From contig CP114497.1 in the NCBI GenBank assembly GCA_027186245.1, positions 1,743,501-1,807,500 of the forward strand: a stretch of DNA of 64,000 nt, in the 5' to 3' direction. This DNA is from Coriaria nepalensis. Its lineage: Eukaryota > Streptophyta > Magnoliopsida > Cucurbitales > Coriariaceae. This document shows positions 25,425 through 37,767 of the stretch, piece by piece. The translations under genes were made by a program, and so were the position numbers. Below the pieces are notes generated by a model. The model ran no database searches, was not told the DNA's origin, and worked only from the letters and a program-made list of their open reading frames with translations. The stretch's first letter is position 1. Every line of letters begins with the position of its first letter.

Positions 25425-26508
25425 ATTTTTTTTTAAGTGTTTTTTTTTTTTCAATCCTTATCTTGCAAGTCTTTATTTTTTGTTGTCAATCCTTATCATT
25501 TCAACTCGTAAAATTAAAATGCTCATCGAACTTTATTTTCTTCATTCAACACAAGTATTTGGGAGTGATCAAAAATGAAATCCTCTTCTTTCGGATTCAA
25601 CATGATCTTGAAGCATTATTTTTCGTCATCTTTTGGACTTAGGATTTCTAATCAAAATTTCAGACCGGCCTAATCCATAATTTTTATCTAGGAATTTTAA
25701 ATATCTTTCATATGTTATAAAATCATTAAATATATATATATATATATATATCATATAATTAGATTTTTAGAATCTAATATTTATTTAATCAATTTCAATA
25801 ATTTTTATCTATGATTATATAACTCTAATTGTATTATTCCTGAACTTTATAAAAAGCTCTAAAAATATAATTTTGTAATATATTTATTTTATAATTTTAT
25901 AATATCTAGAACTAGTTCCAAATATATAAATACAAATTGGAGATTGGATCTGGTTTGAAATCAATATTTCAAACAAAAATTCAATATTAATTTCGATTAG
26001 GTTGTATATCTCAAATTATATAATTTCGATTGAATTATTACTGAACCCTATAAAAGGTTCTAAAAATTTAATTTTATAATATTTATATATATATTAATAA
26101 TTTTATAATATCTAGAATTAATTCAAAATCATGATCACAAACTAAAAAATTATTCTATATAGGAGGCGACAAATGAAGAGATTACGATTTGAATAGTGGT
26201 GGGTGGATGGTGATACTAAGTGGAGGTGGTATAATATAGAAAAATATAGATGAAGAAGACGAAATGGGGATCAAAGTGGGAAGACTACATTTTACTTTAT
26301 TGGCCAATTTCCTAACGTTTTTTATTAGGCCAAATTCATAAGGGCTTTTGAGTCTTACCCATATTTTAAGATCATTAAAGAAAAAATTCAAAATGAGTCT
26401 ATCTAACAAAACAAGTATCAAAATAAGTCTTGCCATTCAAATTATCCCAATAAAAAATTGGGGCTAATTTCCCCCATGTATATTTTTTACAAGCCAGAGA
26501 TCCAGGGA
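25425..26508. other. AT-rich spacer
   Basis: Very AT-rich sequence between the tRNA-like sequence and the sacsin remnant, with a (TA)n tract near 25,730-25,752. A phrase of the form TATAAAAGGTTCTAAAAAT is loosely repeated (near 25,850 and 26,050), which suggests old local duplication. No gene is recognised. Confidence 0.5.
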
Positions 26509-28077
26509 ATCAAACAAGGCCCTCCCCAAACTCGTCATCATTTCAAGAGCATCACCTGAACTACTTGCATTTTGAGCAGAAGATCCAGGGAATCTATGCA
26601 TATTAGAGACTGAAACAGAAGTTGAACTGCTTCCAACAATATTGGTAGATCCACTAATAGAATTAGAATTATTCGGGTCAGTTGTCGTATCAGCTTCAGT
26701 ATTAGATGACACATCCCACTGAACATCAGATAAACAGTACTTGAGAACATCTATGAATGTATCAACCGATCGAAGAACAATAGCTGCTGATGAGGCCTTT
26801 AAAAGATCCCTGACCATTTTAGGTTTAACTTCTCGAACTGAAATTCCTACAGCTTGGATCTCTTTTACCAACTCCCATGGAACTGAAAATAGAGGGTAAT
26901 GCTCCTTAACAAAGCTGCAAACTGGAGCTGGAAGCAAATTATTACCCACTGCACTCCCAGGTTGTGAAAGAAACATGCCTTCTTCAGCCTTGACTAGATT
27001 TCCCGAGTAAAGTTGCCACACAGGAAGGTCAGCAGCACAAGCATAGAGGGGCCCTATAAGCTGTTCAACCAAGCACTGCCAATCAGCTTTAGTCTCTTTC
27101 TTTGTAACCAAATTGCTGTGATTGGCAGATTGAGAGCGCCCATAAGACCTTGGCCAGAAGGAGTGAATTTGATCTCCATACGCCTTCAAAGATGGACCAA
27201 TTGGGTGCCCTCCACCTGACTCAATAGCAGAACTCAAGGGTTCTTTTCTTAACTTGTGGATTTCCAACACCATTTGAATATAGGAATCACAGACACAAGA
27301 CATCAGTTCTCTGTTCCAACCCTCGATTAACTGATTTCAGCATCAATCCGAGCTTCAGCTACATTTTCCCTATCTTCATGCTTGAAGAGAAAACGACCAC
27401 CACTGTGACAGACAAGAAAACATCCAAGGATAGTTATGGGTAAACTTATACCACCAGACAAAGGAAGAGGAGACATTATGGAACTCATTGGATATATATC
27501 GGCAGGATGGCCATTACGAGATATATATGCTGCAAGCCCCGCAATAGGTGTCAAATTGTATGCAAGATAGCGCCTGCAGTTATATACTATACATGAGACT
27601 TTTTACCCCTTTTTTATTTATGAACGGAGATTGGGGTTGAGGATACCCCTACCAATTTAGAACGAAGAACTAGCAATTACACATTACTGATAGCTTGAGT
27701 TAACACTATACATCAACAATCAAAAAAGAACATGCATCACACAGTGCCTGACCATGTTTACCACTCCCACCGATCCTTGAAATACTCACAAAATCTTCCT
27801 CCGTAAACACCGCATTGTTATAGGCCAAAAGCGAAGGTCCCTGAAACTGCGCCAAAGAGTCCGATAACAGAGATTCCGAGCCGTGAACCCTACGGTCCAG
27901 GCAAAGACACACCTTAGTGGCGCCTGCATCATCGGCGTTCTGCACCAGCTCCTTGAGCACCGTCGTGCCTTCCGGATAGTTAACGAGCACCTCTCGAATT
28001 CGTCGAGTCAGGTCCACCTTCTGCCCGAAGTCTTCCAGGAAGATCGACGAGTCCCTTGCCGGCGCTGGAGTCGCCAT
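26509..28077 (-). pseudogene. Sacsin-family pseudogene: first exon joined to one internal block
   Basis: Plant sacsin-like proteins are giant (over 4000 aa) with repeated HSP90-like ATPase modules. Here the first exon (28077-27748) is well kept: MATPAPARDSSIFLEDFGQKVDL, then TVLKELVQNADDAG and DFVSISRIGGSGKHGQ, the start of the ATPase fold. At its end the expected GT donor reads GC (CAG|GC at 27,746-27,747). After about 170 bp, coding similarity resumes at 27573 with a far-internal sacsin segment (RYLAYNLTPIAGLAAYISRNGHPADIYP ... WNRELMSCVCDSYIQMVLE ... FWPRSYGRS). One base is missing near 27,330, shifting the frame before QLIEGWNREL. Similarity ends near 26,509 after TSLGRALFD. Most of the gene, both before and after the block, is absent, so this is a deletion relic rather than a working gene. 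Confidence 0.82.
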
Positions 28078-28780
28078 ACTTTAAGGCGAGGCCGTGAAAC
28101 TCTCCTTTTCCAGCGAGGCTCCTTACAGTTCGGGATTGACTAAACCATGAATATGGATCAAATGACGGGTCACTCAGTCAGGCAAATAACAAGAACAACA
28201 GCGAATTGAAGGCGGTCGGTCTAGAGAATGAGAATTCACAATAGCGCGTGACATTAGTCAATTTTTTTCCCGATGTATTAAAAAGTTAACTTGTGTGTAG
28301 TTTCCCTACACAGGTTTCAACTGGAACACCCTATTGTATCGGTATCTAGCGAAACAGTCAAAGACGCAGCCTATAAATTAAATTGACTATTTTCATACCA
28401 ACTTTTGGTCAGGTCAATACAACAAACAATGCATTTTCTATTTTCTAAGGTCAAACTGCAGGCCGGCTGGACCTTATCATGGTCATATGATATCGTATGG
28501 ATTCAACCATTTGGTAACAAATAATGCAAGACTATAAGATTTATATTAAATATTGCAACAATCTTAGTAGAACAAACAGACAAATTAAAAACCAAAAAAC
28601 ATCAATAATTAAGTTCTTGAATACAATCAAAACAATAAGATAAAATTAAACATGAGTCAATTAAAACTCCATAGGATGTGTTCGGTAACGGCCGATCCTA
28701 TGGCCGACAAAATTTGGTTTGGGATGGGAGGAATTCAAGCAAGAAGGGGTAGAGAGCATTTAGAGTTTAGACCAATCTAC
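28078..28780. other. Spacer between sacsin pseudogene and nucleolin 3' end
   Basis: This holds the former sacsin promoter side and the probable 3' UTR of the minus-strand nucleolin gene (close to 28,780). No other gene is seen. Confidence 0.5.
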
Positions 28781-31700
28781 TCAGTCATCGAATCTTGTCT
28801 TCTTTCCTGAGCATCAAAACAAAAATAAAGACAAAATCAGTGCTTTAACCCAAGTTGAAATTGAATGGACAGAACATATTTGGGTAGGCTAGAGTAAAAT
28901 TCTCCTACAGTAGGGTAGATTTTCTCAACAGGAGCTGATAGAGAAAGAAGGAGAGATAACAAAGGCTTAATGGACAAAGTTATGTTACCTGAGCCAGCAG
29001 CAAAACCACGTCCTCTGCCACGACCACCACGGCCACCAAAACGACCACCACTGCCTCCACCACGGCCACCAAAACGACCGCCACTACCATCTCGGCCACC
29101 AAAACGGCCACCACCTCCACGTCTACCACCAGACCTGCCACCATCTCTGCCGCCACTTCTCCCACCACCACCTCTACCACTACCACCATCACGTTGTTTT
29201 GCCTCTTCTACAGTGAGGACTCCTCCCCCAACTTCTGATTCATTTAGTTCCAAAGCCTTGTTTAGACTATCTGTATCCTTGAAATCTACAAAAGCAACCC
29301 TACAATAGAGTGCAAAAATTAATAATAATAATTAATATTTCTCTTTGACATCCACTTTATAACAGATTGTGAAATGATGAATTCATTAAAGAGAATAAGA
29401 TGTACAAACCCTTTAATGGAGCCACTTTCATAGTCTTTTGGAATAGATAATCTTGTGACCTCTCCACAGGAACTGAAACACTCTTGCAAGGCACTCCTGA
29501 TCTGCATCCCAGTTTATGCGAGTTCAATAAATATAAGTTTAAGAGTACAAGTATGATTGAGAGATTATAAAAAATATTAACTTTTTGCTCAAGATAGTCA
29601 CCTCATCTTCTCCAAGAGATTTGTCAAAACCCCTCACAAATATGGATGGATTCTGAGATCTGCCACCCTTTTGGAATGAGTTGCCCTCTTTGCCCCTTGA
29701 ATTTGAGTCGAAGAGTGAGTTCCCCGCTAAAGGAAATGAACTGGGGTATTACAAGTATAGGAAAAAAATAACTTACCCACTCTGAGGAGTATATGCACCC
29801 TTTTCTTGAGCAAAATCAAGTCTTACATCACGATTCAGCAGTGGTTTACCGTTCAATTCAACAGCCTGCAAATGAGGACAATATACAGATGGATAATTCA
29901 CTGAAAGAAATATAATAATTTAATTCCACGACAATTCATTTACTACCAGCTAAAAGAACAGAAGAAAAGGAAATACATTCAACTCTAGCATTTTAGTTGA
30001 ATGTAGAAATGGAAAATTATGTATCACTTTCACAGCACTGATCATATCTACCAAGAAGGCTTTGAGGATAATTCAACATTATCATCATAACAAGGAAAGG
30101 ATGAGTTCAATCACTTTACAGGCTACTAAACAGTCTAAACTTCTTTTTTGATTCAGAACAGACAAATATGAAGGTTGCTTACTCTCTGTGCATCTTCAGC
30201 TGTCTCAAACTCAACATGTCCATAACCCCTGAACCTCCCATCAGCATCTGAGGATAAACGGACATCAATAACTTTTCCTGCATCTTTAAAGAAATTTTCC
30301 CTGCATAATAACTACATTGATTAGGGCTAGAACAGGGATAAAAATAAACAGAGTTGAAATTTAAAATAGACATTAAACAGAGACAATAATTAACATACAC
30401 ATCTTCACGATCAACATCATAAGATAGGTTGCCAACAAATAGAGTCTTAGATGTTGCCTGGCCTTGAGAAGCAGCAGGGGTTTTGGGCTGCATCAAATTT
30501 ATATAAGTTCACCATATGAATTATTGAGACGAACAGATATGACATGAAAATTAAAAGATTAATCAGGTGAATTACAGCGTCCTTGTTGGATTTTGATTTA
30601 GCCTGCTTGGTAGCGGTCTTGGGTGACACAGCATCGACCATATCCACATCAGCATCCTGTTTCCAATCAAAGAAATTAATGTTATAAACATTGTTAAAAT
30701 CGCATAACAGAACAATAATTTTTTAAGGTAATAGAAGGGCTTATCAATGTTTAGTTTTAGCACATAAACTCATATTAACATACAAATATACTAAGCTCAG
30801 AGAAATGCAATTAGGAAAGCTATATAATGAGCATGTAATTGTAATCAATTCTAATAATACAGAAATGAAATCTATTTTCCAATAATACAGAAAAGGCATG
30901 TAATCTGATGCTGCATTTGTGAAATTAATGAGTTATATCAAGACAATTTCACATCAGTAGAAAATTTTCCTTTCTCCTATAAATTTCAAACTGCTAACCT
31001 CTGAAGGCTCATCATTCGAATCATCTGAATCATCAGAGTCAGAATCACCATCTTCGCTACTGCTTTCTTTCTCAACAGTTTTTGTCAACGATTTTACACC
31101 ATTGAAAGCAGCCTTCAGACGCAGCATTAAAATTTCTCAGTTCAATCATTGTACATGAATCAAGGTATTTATAGGAACTAGAAAAGATTGGGGAGAGAGA
31201 ACCACCTTAGACTTCTTTTTAGTATTGGGCTCATCATCACTGCCGTCATCAGATCCATCTTCCTCACTATCGTCATCATCCTCACTTTCATCACTATCCG
31301 CATCCACTGTTTTCTTAGACTGTTGACCTTTTGTACCATTAGGAGCTTTTGTTGTGGTCTACAATGACATCAAAGGCTTTATTTAGTCCATAACCAGATT
31401 CAGAAAAATATCCCAATATTTCATAACTTTCAATATAGGATTAAAAGATTTATTCCCACTTATAACACATATTAATGAACCAGTACTTAATACAATTTTA
31501 CATGTCAAAGAATTTGGACAGAGCCTTTATGCCCAATACTAACGTTATCAACTAAGTTTTTGGAAGCTGCAGTCACCTTGGTAATGGAATCCAAAACAAT
31601 CCAAAACAATGTACTTTAGAACAAGGTTCTCAACATAAGAATCATCATCATCATCATCAACATTAAGAATGACTATTAAAATTGAAAATTAGTGTTACCA

Positions 31701-32622
31701 GGCATGCCTAGTCTTTTACTAAAATCAATAAAAACTGTACGCTTACATCTTCCTCGTCGGAATCTTCTTCTGAAGCATCTTCCTCTGAATTAGAGGCAGC
31801 CTTGTTTTTCTTCCCAGGTGCAACAACGGTGCCTTTTTTAGCAGCTTTGGCAGCAGGTGCCTGGTTTATAAATAAACCAAGAACATAAGTTACAGGCAAA
31901 CAGCCCAAGTAATAATCCAATATTAGAGTTTCACTTGTTCTGTGGTTGACTACTTGACCCTTTTGAAAACCAGTTATGACGGATATCTTACAAATATGTG
32001 TGGACATACAAATGAGAGCTCAAGCATGTGAAACTAGGCCCAAAAAAATGAGAGAATATGCAGCTAAGTTTCTATCAAAAAACAAAAAACTTTACTGCAA
32101 ATTTGTTTTTACCTTCTCATCTTCTGATTCTGACTCTTCTTCTGAACCGCTGACAATCTCCTCTTTCTTCTTCTTGTTCTCTGTCTTCACTTCAGCCTTT
32201 TTCTTCTGAAGAGCTTGTTCTACACCCTCATCTCTCTTCACCTTTTTGGCGACTTGCTTATCTGTAACTCCCTCACCTCCTCTCTTACCTACATCAAACC
32301 AAAAAAATTCAAACTTTGAAAAACCAAAAAACAGCCTAACACTCCAAATACATTGCGTGCATAGTTAAACAGAATCACATAGTCAAAACAACAACAGCTT
32401 TTACTGAAAGAAGTAAAATACCTTTCTTAACAGGCTTAGAGGATGGTACCACAATAGGAGAAGCGTTAACCTGGAAAGAAAAACGGAAAAAAAGGCGAAT
32501 GAGCATTACATGAAGAGAAAAAGAAAAAATGAACAACTGCGAAGCAAGCAGGGATGAAGAGGCAGAGCGATTCCAAGTAAAAACTGTACTTTCGGAGTTG
32601 ATTTCTTGTTTGACTTGGCCAT
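28781..32622 (-). CDS. Nucleolin-like protein with two RRMs and a GAR domain
   Basis: Fourteen exons, minus strand: 32622-32590, 32470-32422, 32288-32113, 31860-31747, 31358-31206, 31112-30999, 30656-30576, 30487-30399, 30300-30183, 29865-29777, 29695-29602, 29501-29410, 29299-28989, 28806-28781; 512 aa in all. Nucleolin works in the nucleolus in rDNA chromatin control and pre-rRNA processing. The N-terminal half alternates Lys-rich and long Asp/Glu/Ser tracts. RRM1 (about residues 250-328) has RNP2 LFVGNL and RNP1 GRFRGYGHVEF. RRM2 (about 352-430) has IFVRGF and GVAFVDF. A Gly/Arg-rich domain (about 445-503) precedes the end GSGKKTRFDD, typical of plant NUC-L proteins. The exon starting at 29695 uses a weak acceptor (CAAG); the stronger AG 26 bases upstream breaks the frame. 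The gene is divergent from GS1. Confidence 0.93.
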
Positions 32623-33477
32623 TTCTGCGAGAAAGACTGGTAAAAGTTAGAGGCGGGAGCTCTGCAAAACCCTAGTGATTCGAGAGATTAGGGTTTTGTG
32701 AAAGAAGAGCTGCTGCTTGCTGCTAAGTTGTTAGGTATATATATGGAGTTTTGGAAACTAGGTTTCCTTTTCTGCATGTCCGTTAATGAGAATTTTGCTT
32801 CGCTACAACGGCGCCTCCATCGTATGTTTACGAGTCCCGCGCCCTTGCTGCTAGATATTTTCCTTTGATATTGCGAGGGTGTTGGCGACTTGTCGGCAAG
32901 TGGTGTTATTCCGACATGTCGTTGAAGGGACTACGGTGTGCTTATAAGCTGGGCTGTGTGGGTGTGTATGTACCGGGCTAATTGATGTTGTTGTTTTTTT
33001 TTTTTTGGGCCGAACTCTTACTCATCATCGAGTCAGGAATCATTTGCTTTTTGATTTTCATTTTTAATTAATTTTATATATTTGGATTTGATATTTTTTT
33101 TTAAATTTTCGAATTTTTCAAATTCAATCCAAGTCCATCCAAACTAGACTTTTCATAATATATGATTATAATACGATGAAACAGAACTGATCTAGACGTA
33201 AATATATAAAGGTTTTTTTTTTTATTTTTTTTCCGAAGTTCACTCAGTCGATGACAACTGTTGGGATTAGGTGGCGCAGCAATTAACTTTAAATTTATTT
33301 TAACGATGTGTTCTCAGCAGAATCTATAACACGACCTCTTATTTAAAGGATCCTAAATCGTAAACCTACATCACTTTCCTGATTCCTCTGCCACCTCTCG
33401 CTCTCATCTTCTTCTTTTCTTCTTCCGTCTCTATCGATCATAAGCAGGCAGCCAGCAAGCCAGCAAGCCAGCCAGCC
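32623..33477. other. Divergent nucleolin/GS1 intergenic region
   Basis: An 855-bp spacer between two start codons that point away from each other. It holds the telo-box pair and site II-like motifs near nucleolin. On the GS1 side it has a TTATTTAAAG TATA-like sequence at about 33,339-33,348 and a pyrimidine-rich leader that ends in short CAGCAAGC-type repeats just before the GS1 ATG. Confidence 0.55.
32666..32697 (-). promoter_or_regulatory. Pair of telo-box motifs in the nucleolin leader
   Basis: An AAACCCTAG motif (from 32,667) and its inverted partner TTAGGGTTT (ending near 32,697) lie 40-75 bp upstream of the nucleolin ATG. Telo-boxes are known in leaders and promoters of plant ribosomal-protein and ribosome-biogenesis genes, often together with site II elements (TGGGCC/T). 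TGGGCC (33,006-33,011) and TGGGCT (near 32,949) occur in the same spacer. Confidence 0.5.
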
Positions 33478-36084
33478 ATGTCTCTCCTCACTGATCTCGT
33501 CAATCTTAATCTCAACGAAGTCACCGACAAGATCATTGCTGAATACATATGGTCCTCTCTCTCTCTCTCTAAAAATCATTCATTCCCATTAAACTGTAAT
33601 TAGTAATGTGTTTAATTAAATAATTAATTATTAATCAATCGTTCATTTTTAACAGGATCGGTGGATCTGGCATGGATTTGAGAAGCAAAGGAAGGGTATT
33701 ACTTCAACTATACTATCTGCTCCAGTTTTTTTCTTTTATACTTTTGTGATCATCAGATTAATTAAATAAAACATAAATTAAAATTAAAAATCTCTATGAA
33801 TATGAATATTTTTTTCCATCTTAAGATTTTTATTATTAATTTTTTTTGTATATGAATAATTTTTTATTTATTTTTTTAAAAAAAGACACTTTCCGGACCA
33901 GTGACGGACCCAGCAAAGCTGCCAAAGTGGAACTACGATGGTTCCAGTACAAACCAAGCTCCTGGAGACGACAGTGAAGTCATATTACAGTACGTGAATC
34001 ACACGCGCAATGTTATAACTTATAAACATCATACTCTATTCTTATTATATTGATCAACGGTCCTGATCGATCCTTGTTTTTTGTTTTTTTAATTGATTTT
34101 GACTGCAACAGTCCCCAGGCGATATTCAAGGATCCCTTTAGAAGAGGAAATAACATCCTTGTACGTAACTGTCTTTATCTTTCCCACCGGCCCGTGATTT
34201 TGGCTTTTGACTTTTTAGTCAACAAAAACTGTATCGTAATATATGCAATCTTCGAGGGGTAAATTTGCCTTTTTCTTACTCGGTCGACTTTAGGTGATAT
34301 GCGATGCTTACACGCCGGCTGGTGAGCCGCTCCCGACCAACAAGCGGTTCAACGCAGCCAAGGTTTTCAACCACCCCGACGTCGTTTCGGAGGAGCCTTG
34401 GTAATTACTAATTCTCAATTACGTTCAAATTTATAATTTTAAAAATAAACAAAATTTGTTTCTTAAACTGAATTAAAAATTACTTATCATTCTATTTATC
34501 TGAATCTCAAGGTATGGCATTGAGCAAGAGTACACTCTCCTTCAACAGAACACTCGCTGGCCTCTCGGTTGGCCGGTCGGCGGCTTCCCCGGTCCTCAGG
34601 TACATATGTACAATGCACGACCATATTTAAATCAAACAGCTAATATCATTAATTAACATGGCTTCACATTAATAATGTCTGTAATCTCGACAGGGACCTT
34701 ACTACTGTGGGGCCGGTGCCGACAAGGCATTCGGGCGAGAAATAGTTGACGCACACTACAAGGCCTGTCTTTATGCCGGAGTTGACATCAGTGGCATCAA
34801 TGGCGAAGTCATGCCCGGTCAAGTATGCTAACATACTGGACTTATGACTGTAACATTTTTCTTTAACACTGATTTTATATATATAATGTATGATCATTTG
34901 TGGTCTTGTTGTGAAAATAGTGGGAGTTCCAAGTTGGTCCAGTTGTTGGTATAGGTGCTGGAGATCAAGTATGGATTGCTCGATACATTCTCGAGGTATA
35001 TAAATGTGGCGATTCTGTAATTGTTGATGTAGATTATCTATATATAACCTCATCCTTATTGTGTCCTCCTGGTGAACAGAGGATCACGGAAGCTGCCGGA
35101 GTTATTGTGACATTTGACCCCAAGCCGATCCAGGTTTAGTTCAGCATTTGAAATTGTCGTTTGAATAAATTAAAATCTGTATCAACTTTGTTTACAGTTT
35201 CTCAATTTGCTCCTAAACTCGATGTCTATATCAGGGTGATTGGAATGGGGCCGGTGCTCACACGAACTATAGGTAGATAGATTTTTCGATGGAAGTATAA
35301 TTAAATTATAATTTATTTGTGGACATTAGTTGGTTCTTTTGAAACATTCGGTAGTGTTTTGTTATTGGGTTTCGTCTGTGTAGTACCAAGTCGATGCGTA
35401 ATGATGGGGGAATTGATGTGATCAAGAAGGCGATCGAGAAACTTGGCTTGCGCCACAAGGAACACATTTCTGCATATGGAGAAGGCAATGAGAGGAGACT
35501 GACGGGTCGCCATGAAACGGCCGATATCAACTCGTTCTCTTGGGTATGCTTATAGATATTGTCGATTAAGATTTGGTTATTTAGATAGAACAGCTCCATG
35601 CCTGTTATGCTCGTACAGAAACACATCACATGCATTTCATGTTGTTAATTTATTACCATGCCTTAGTTACGCACATAATTTAGAGATAGAAATTGAATTT
35701 CTAAATTGTGCAAGTTACTTAAGCCTTTATTTATTTTGTCATTTAAATTGCAGGGAGTTGCAAATAGGGGGGCCTCTGTCCGTGTCGGCCGTGAGACTGA
35801 AAAGGCGGGCAAAGGTAAACGTAATTAACACTTTTTCGAAACAAGGGGGCCTCCTCTAGTACTATTCCCAGTAAATTGGCGGGTGTTTGAAATAGGGCCG
35901 GGGGAATCAAAGGAGTCGTGCTTCCTATTTCCTAGTGATATGATTTTCTTGAGGACTAACTTTCATTTGTGATTTGTTAATGATTCAATTAGGATACTTT
36001 GAGGATAGGCGACCATCCTCAAACATGGATCCATACGTCGTTACATCCATGATAGCAGAAACTACGATTCTTTGGAAGCCTTAG
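33478..36084 (+). CDS. GLN1: Cytosolic glutamine synthetase GS1 (EC 6.3.1.2)
   Basis: Thirteen exons: 33478-33551, 33656-33695, 33886-33989, 34112-34160, 34294-34400, 34512-34599, 34694-34822, 34921-34995, 35080-35133, 35235-35272, 35384-35543, 35754-35814, 35993-36084. They give exactly 356 aa, the standard GS1 length, with no plastid transit peptide or plastid-type C-terminal extension. The enzyme makes glutamine from glutamate, ammonia and ATP in the cytosol. Visible family motifs are [18 protein letters not shown], the beta-grasp signature; [22 protein letters not shown] with catalytic metal-binding Glu; [29 protein letters not shown]; the ATP-binding [12 protein letters not shown]; and the C-terminal [24 protein letters not shown], ending in WKP. 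No disabling change is seen. A degenerate copy of its last exon and 3' UTR lies 1.2 kb downstream. Confidence 0.98.
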
Positions 36085-37250
36085 AAGAAAAAAGAAGCTT
36101 AAGTTTATATATGGAAGAACAAAAATAATAGCGAAAAATAAATTTGTTCTTGTTACTGCTTTTGTCTTTTCTGTTATAGAACTTTCTTTCTTGAGCGGTT
36201 CTAGCCATTCTAGTCTGTTTAGCTGTACTTTGTTCTTCACGTAATAAAAATTGGCAATTTAGATGGATTGAAATTGTTGCACGTGGTTTTTTAAATTGTG
36301 GCATGAAAAAAATGTTACCATCTAAAGCCCCATCTTCTTTTATATCAAAAAACTAAGAATATTTAATCTGATCCATTTATTTTTTTGGAAATAATTTAAT
36401 TATGATAACTATCCACCTAGTATTTTTAAATTCATACGACTTTTGGTCTTCCATTTATTTAGTTTTTGCAAACCATTCTTTGAATTCTTCATTCTTTTTC
36501 TTGATTTAATCTCTGTATTCATTCAATATGAAATTCACAATTACAGACGAAACGGAAGGACTTCTAGCGGAATCCCTATCTAAATTCACAGTAGTAGGGC
36601 GGGTTAGATATATTTTTAGTTCATATATAATTAGTTAATATCTAATATCTAAAACTACTCTCTTTTAGCAAAATATTGACCTAAATCCCATAATCTCTAG
36701 TAATCTTTCTCCTTTGAATCACAAGGCTAGCTCTTCCTAGATTTCCCAAAAAATATAAGTAAAATTACAATAGTTGCAAAGATAATTATAGAAAGATGAT
36801 GACTGCACTTGTAATTTGCATCAAGATAGTATAGTTTGGAGAAAATTTCATGAAAATGATAAAATGATATCATAAACTACGATAAATAGGCGTAACCATA
36901 CTCTTCTTTTCTTCATAAGAGTTAGAACTTAGAACTAGAGTGTTTGAATTGATGATTACAATGTCGATGCCGACTTTGGAGAGGAGAAGAAAGGTGTGAC
37001 AAGAGGAGGGGGGCAGTTCTTAGGTCTTCTTAGGTCGTGAGTTCATGATGAATGTAAAGTTCAGGCTTTTAGGTTTTTTATTTTTTAATTATTCATCTGA
37101 CATATCAGATCTATAGTGAATTCGCTCGGATTGGATATTCGATCCGATACAATTTTTTTATGTAAGTATTTGATTTGAATCCGTCGGATCGGATTAGATT
37201 TATATTTTTTGCTCATTCATATTGTTTACCTTAAAGAGTTAATTAACAAA
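36085..37250. other. GS1 3' UTR and spacer
   Basis: The first 160 bp are GS1 3' UTR, shown by their conservation in the downstream duplicate. The remainder is AT-rich with no recognised gene. The stretch at 37,090-37,200 carries repeated GGATTGGAT/GGATCGGAT-like words and looks like a decayed repeat. Confidence 0.5.
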
Positions 37251-37692
37251 AGGTCAGCAAAGGTAAACATAATTAACACTTTTTCAAAATAAGGGGGCCT
37301 CCTCTAGTACTATTTCCAATAAAATTGCGGGTATTTGAAATAATATTGGGGGAGGGGGGGAGGAATCAAGGTAGTTGCGCCTTCTTATTTCTTAGTGATA
37401 TGATCTTCTTGAGGACTAACTTTTCATTTGTGATTTGTTAATGATTCAATCAGAATACTTTTAGGATAGACGACCATCCTCAAACATGGATCAGTACGTC
37501 ATTACATCCATGATAGCGGAAATTATGATTCTCTGGAAGCCTTAAAAGAAAAAAGAAGCTTAAGTTTATCTTTGGGAGAACAAAAATAAATTTGTTCTTG
37601 TTACTGCCTATGTCTTTTCTATTATAGAACTTTCTTTATTGAGTGGCTCTAGCCATTCTAATATGTTTAGCCGCACTTTGATGTTGACGTAA
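37251..37692 (+). pseudogene. Truncated duplicate of the GS1 3' end (intron 12, exon 13, 3' UTR)
   Basis: This stretch aligns along its length with 35,800-36,245 of the GS1 gene: the last bases of exon 12 (AAAGGTAAAC), intron 12 with its run AAGGGGGCCTCCTCTAGTAC, exon 13 and the 3' UTR. Several changes disable it. In exon 13 the TTTGAGGAT codons read TTTTAGGAT (nonsense), the acceptor base after AG differs, and the remaining residues have drifted. There is no upstream coding sequence. Intron sequence is retained, so it arose by DNA-level duplication, not from mRNA. It ends where the retroelement-like direct repeats begin. Confidence 0.9.
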
Positions 37693-37767
37693 GGATCAAG
37701 CTCCATATTCGTTATGATGTGCATGATCCTCTACTAAAGGCAAGCACAGAGCATACTTGAATATTAT

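Noticed and set aside
28970..29308. Proline-rich open frame on the plus strand
   Set aside because: It is the antisense shadow of the Gly/Arg-rich nucleolin exon; its composition comes from the GGN/CGN codons on the other strand.
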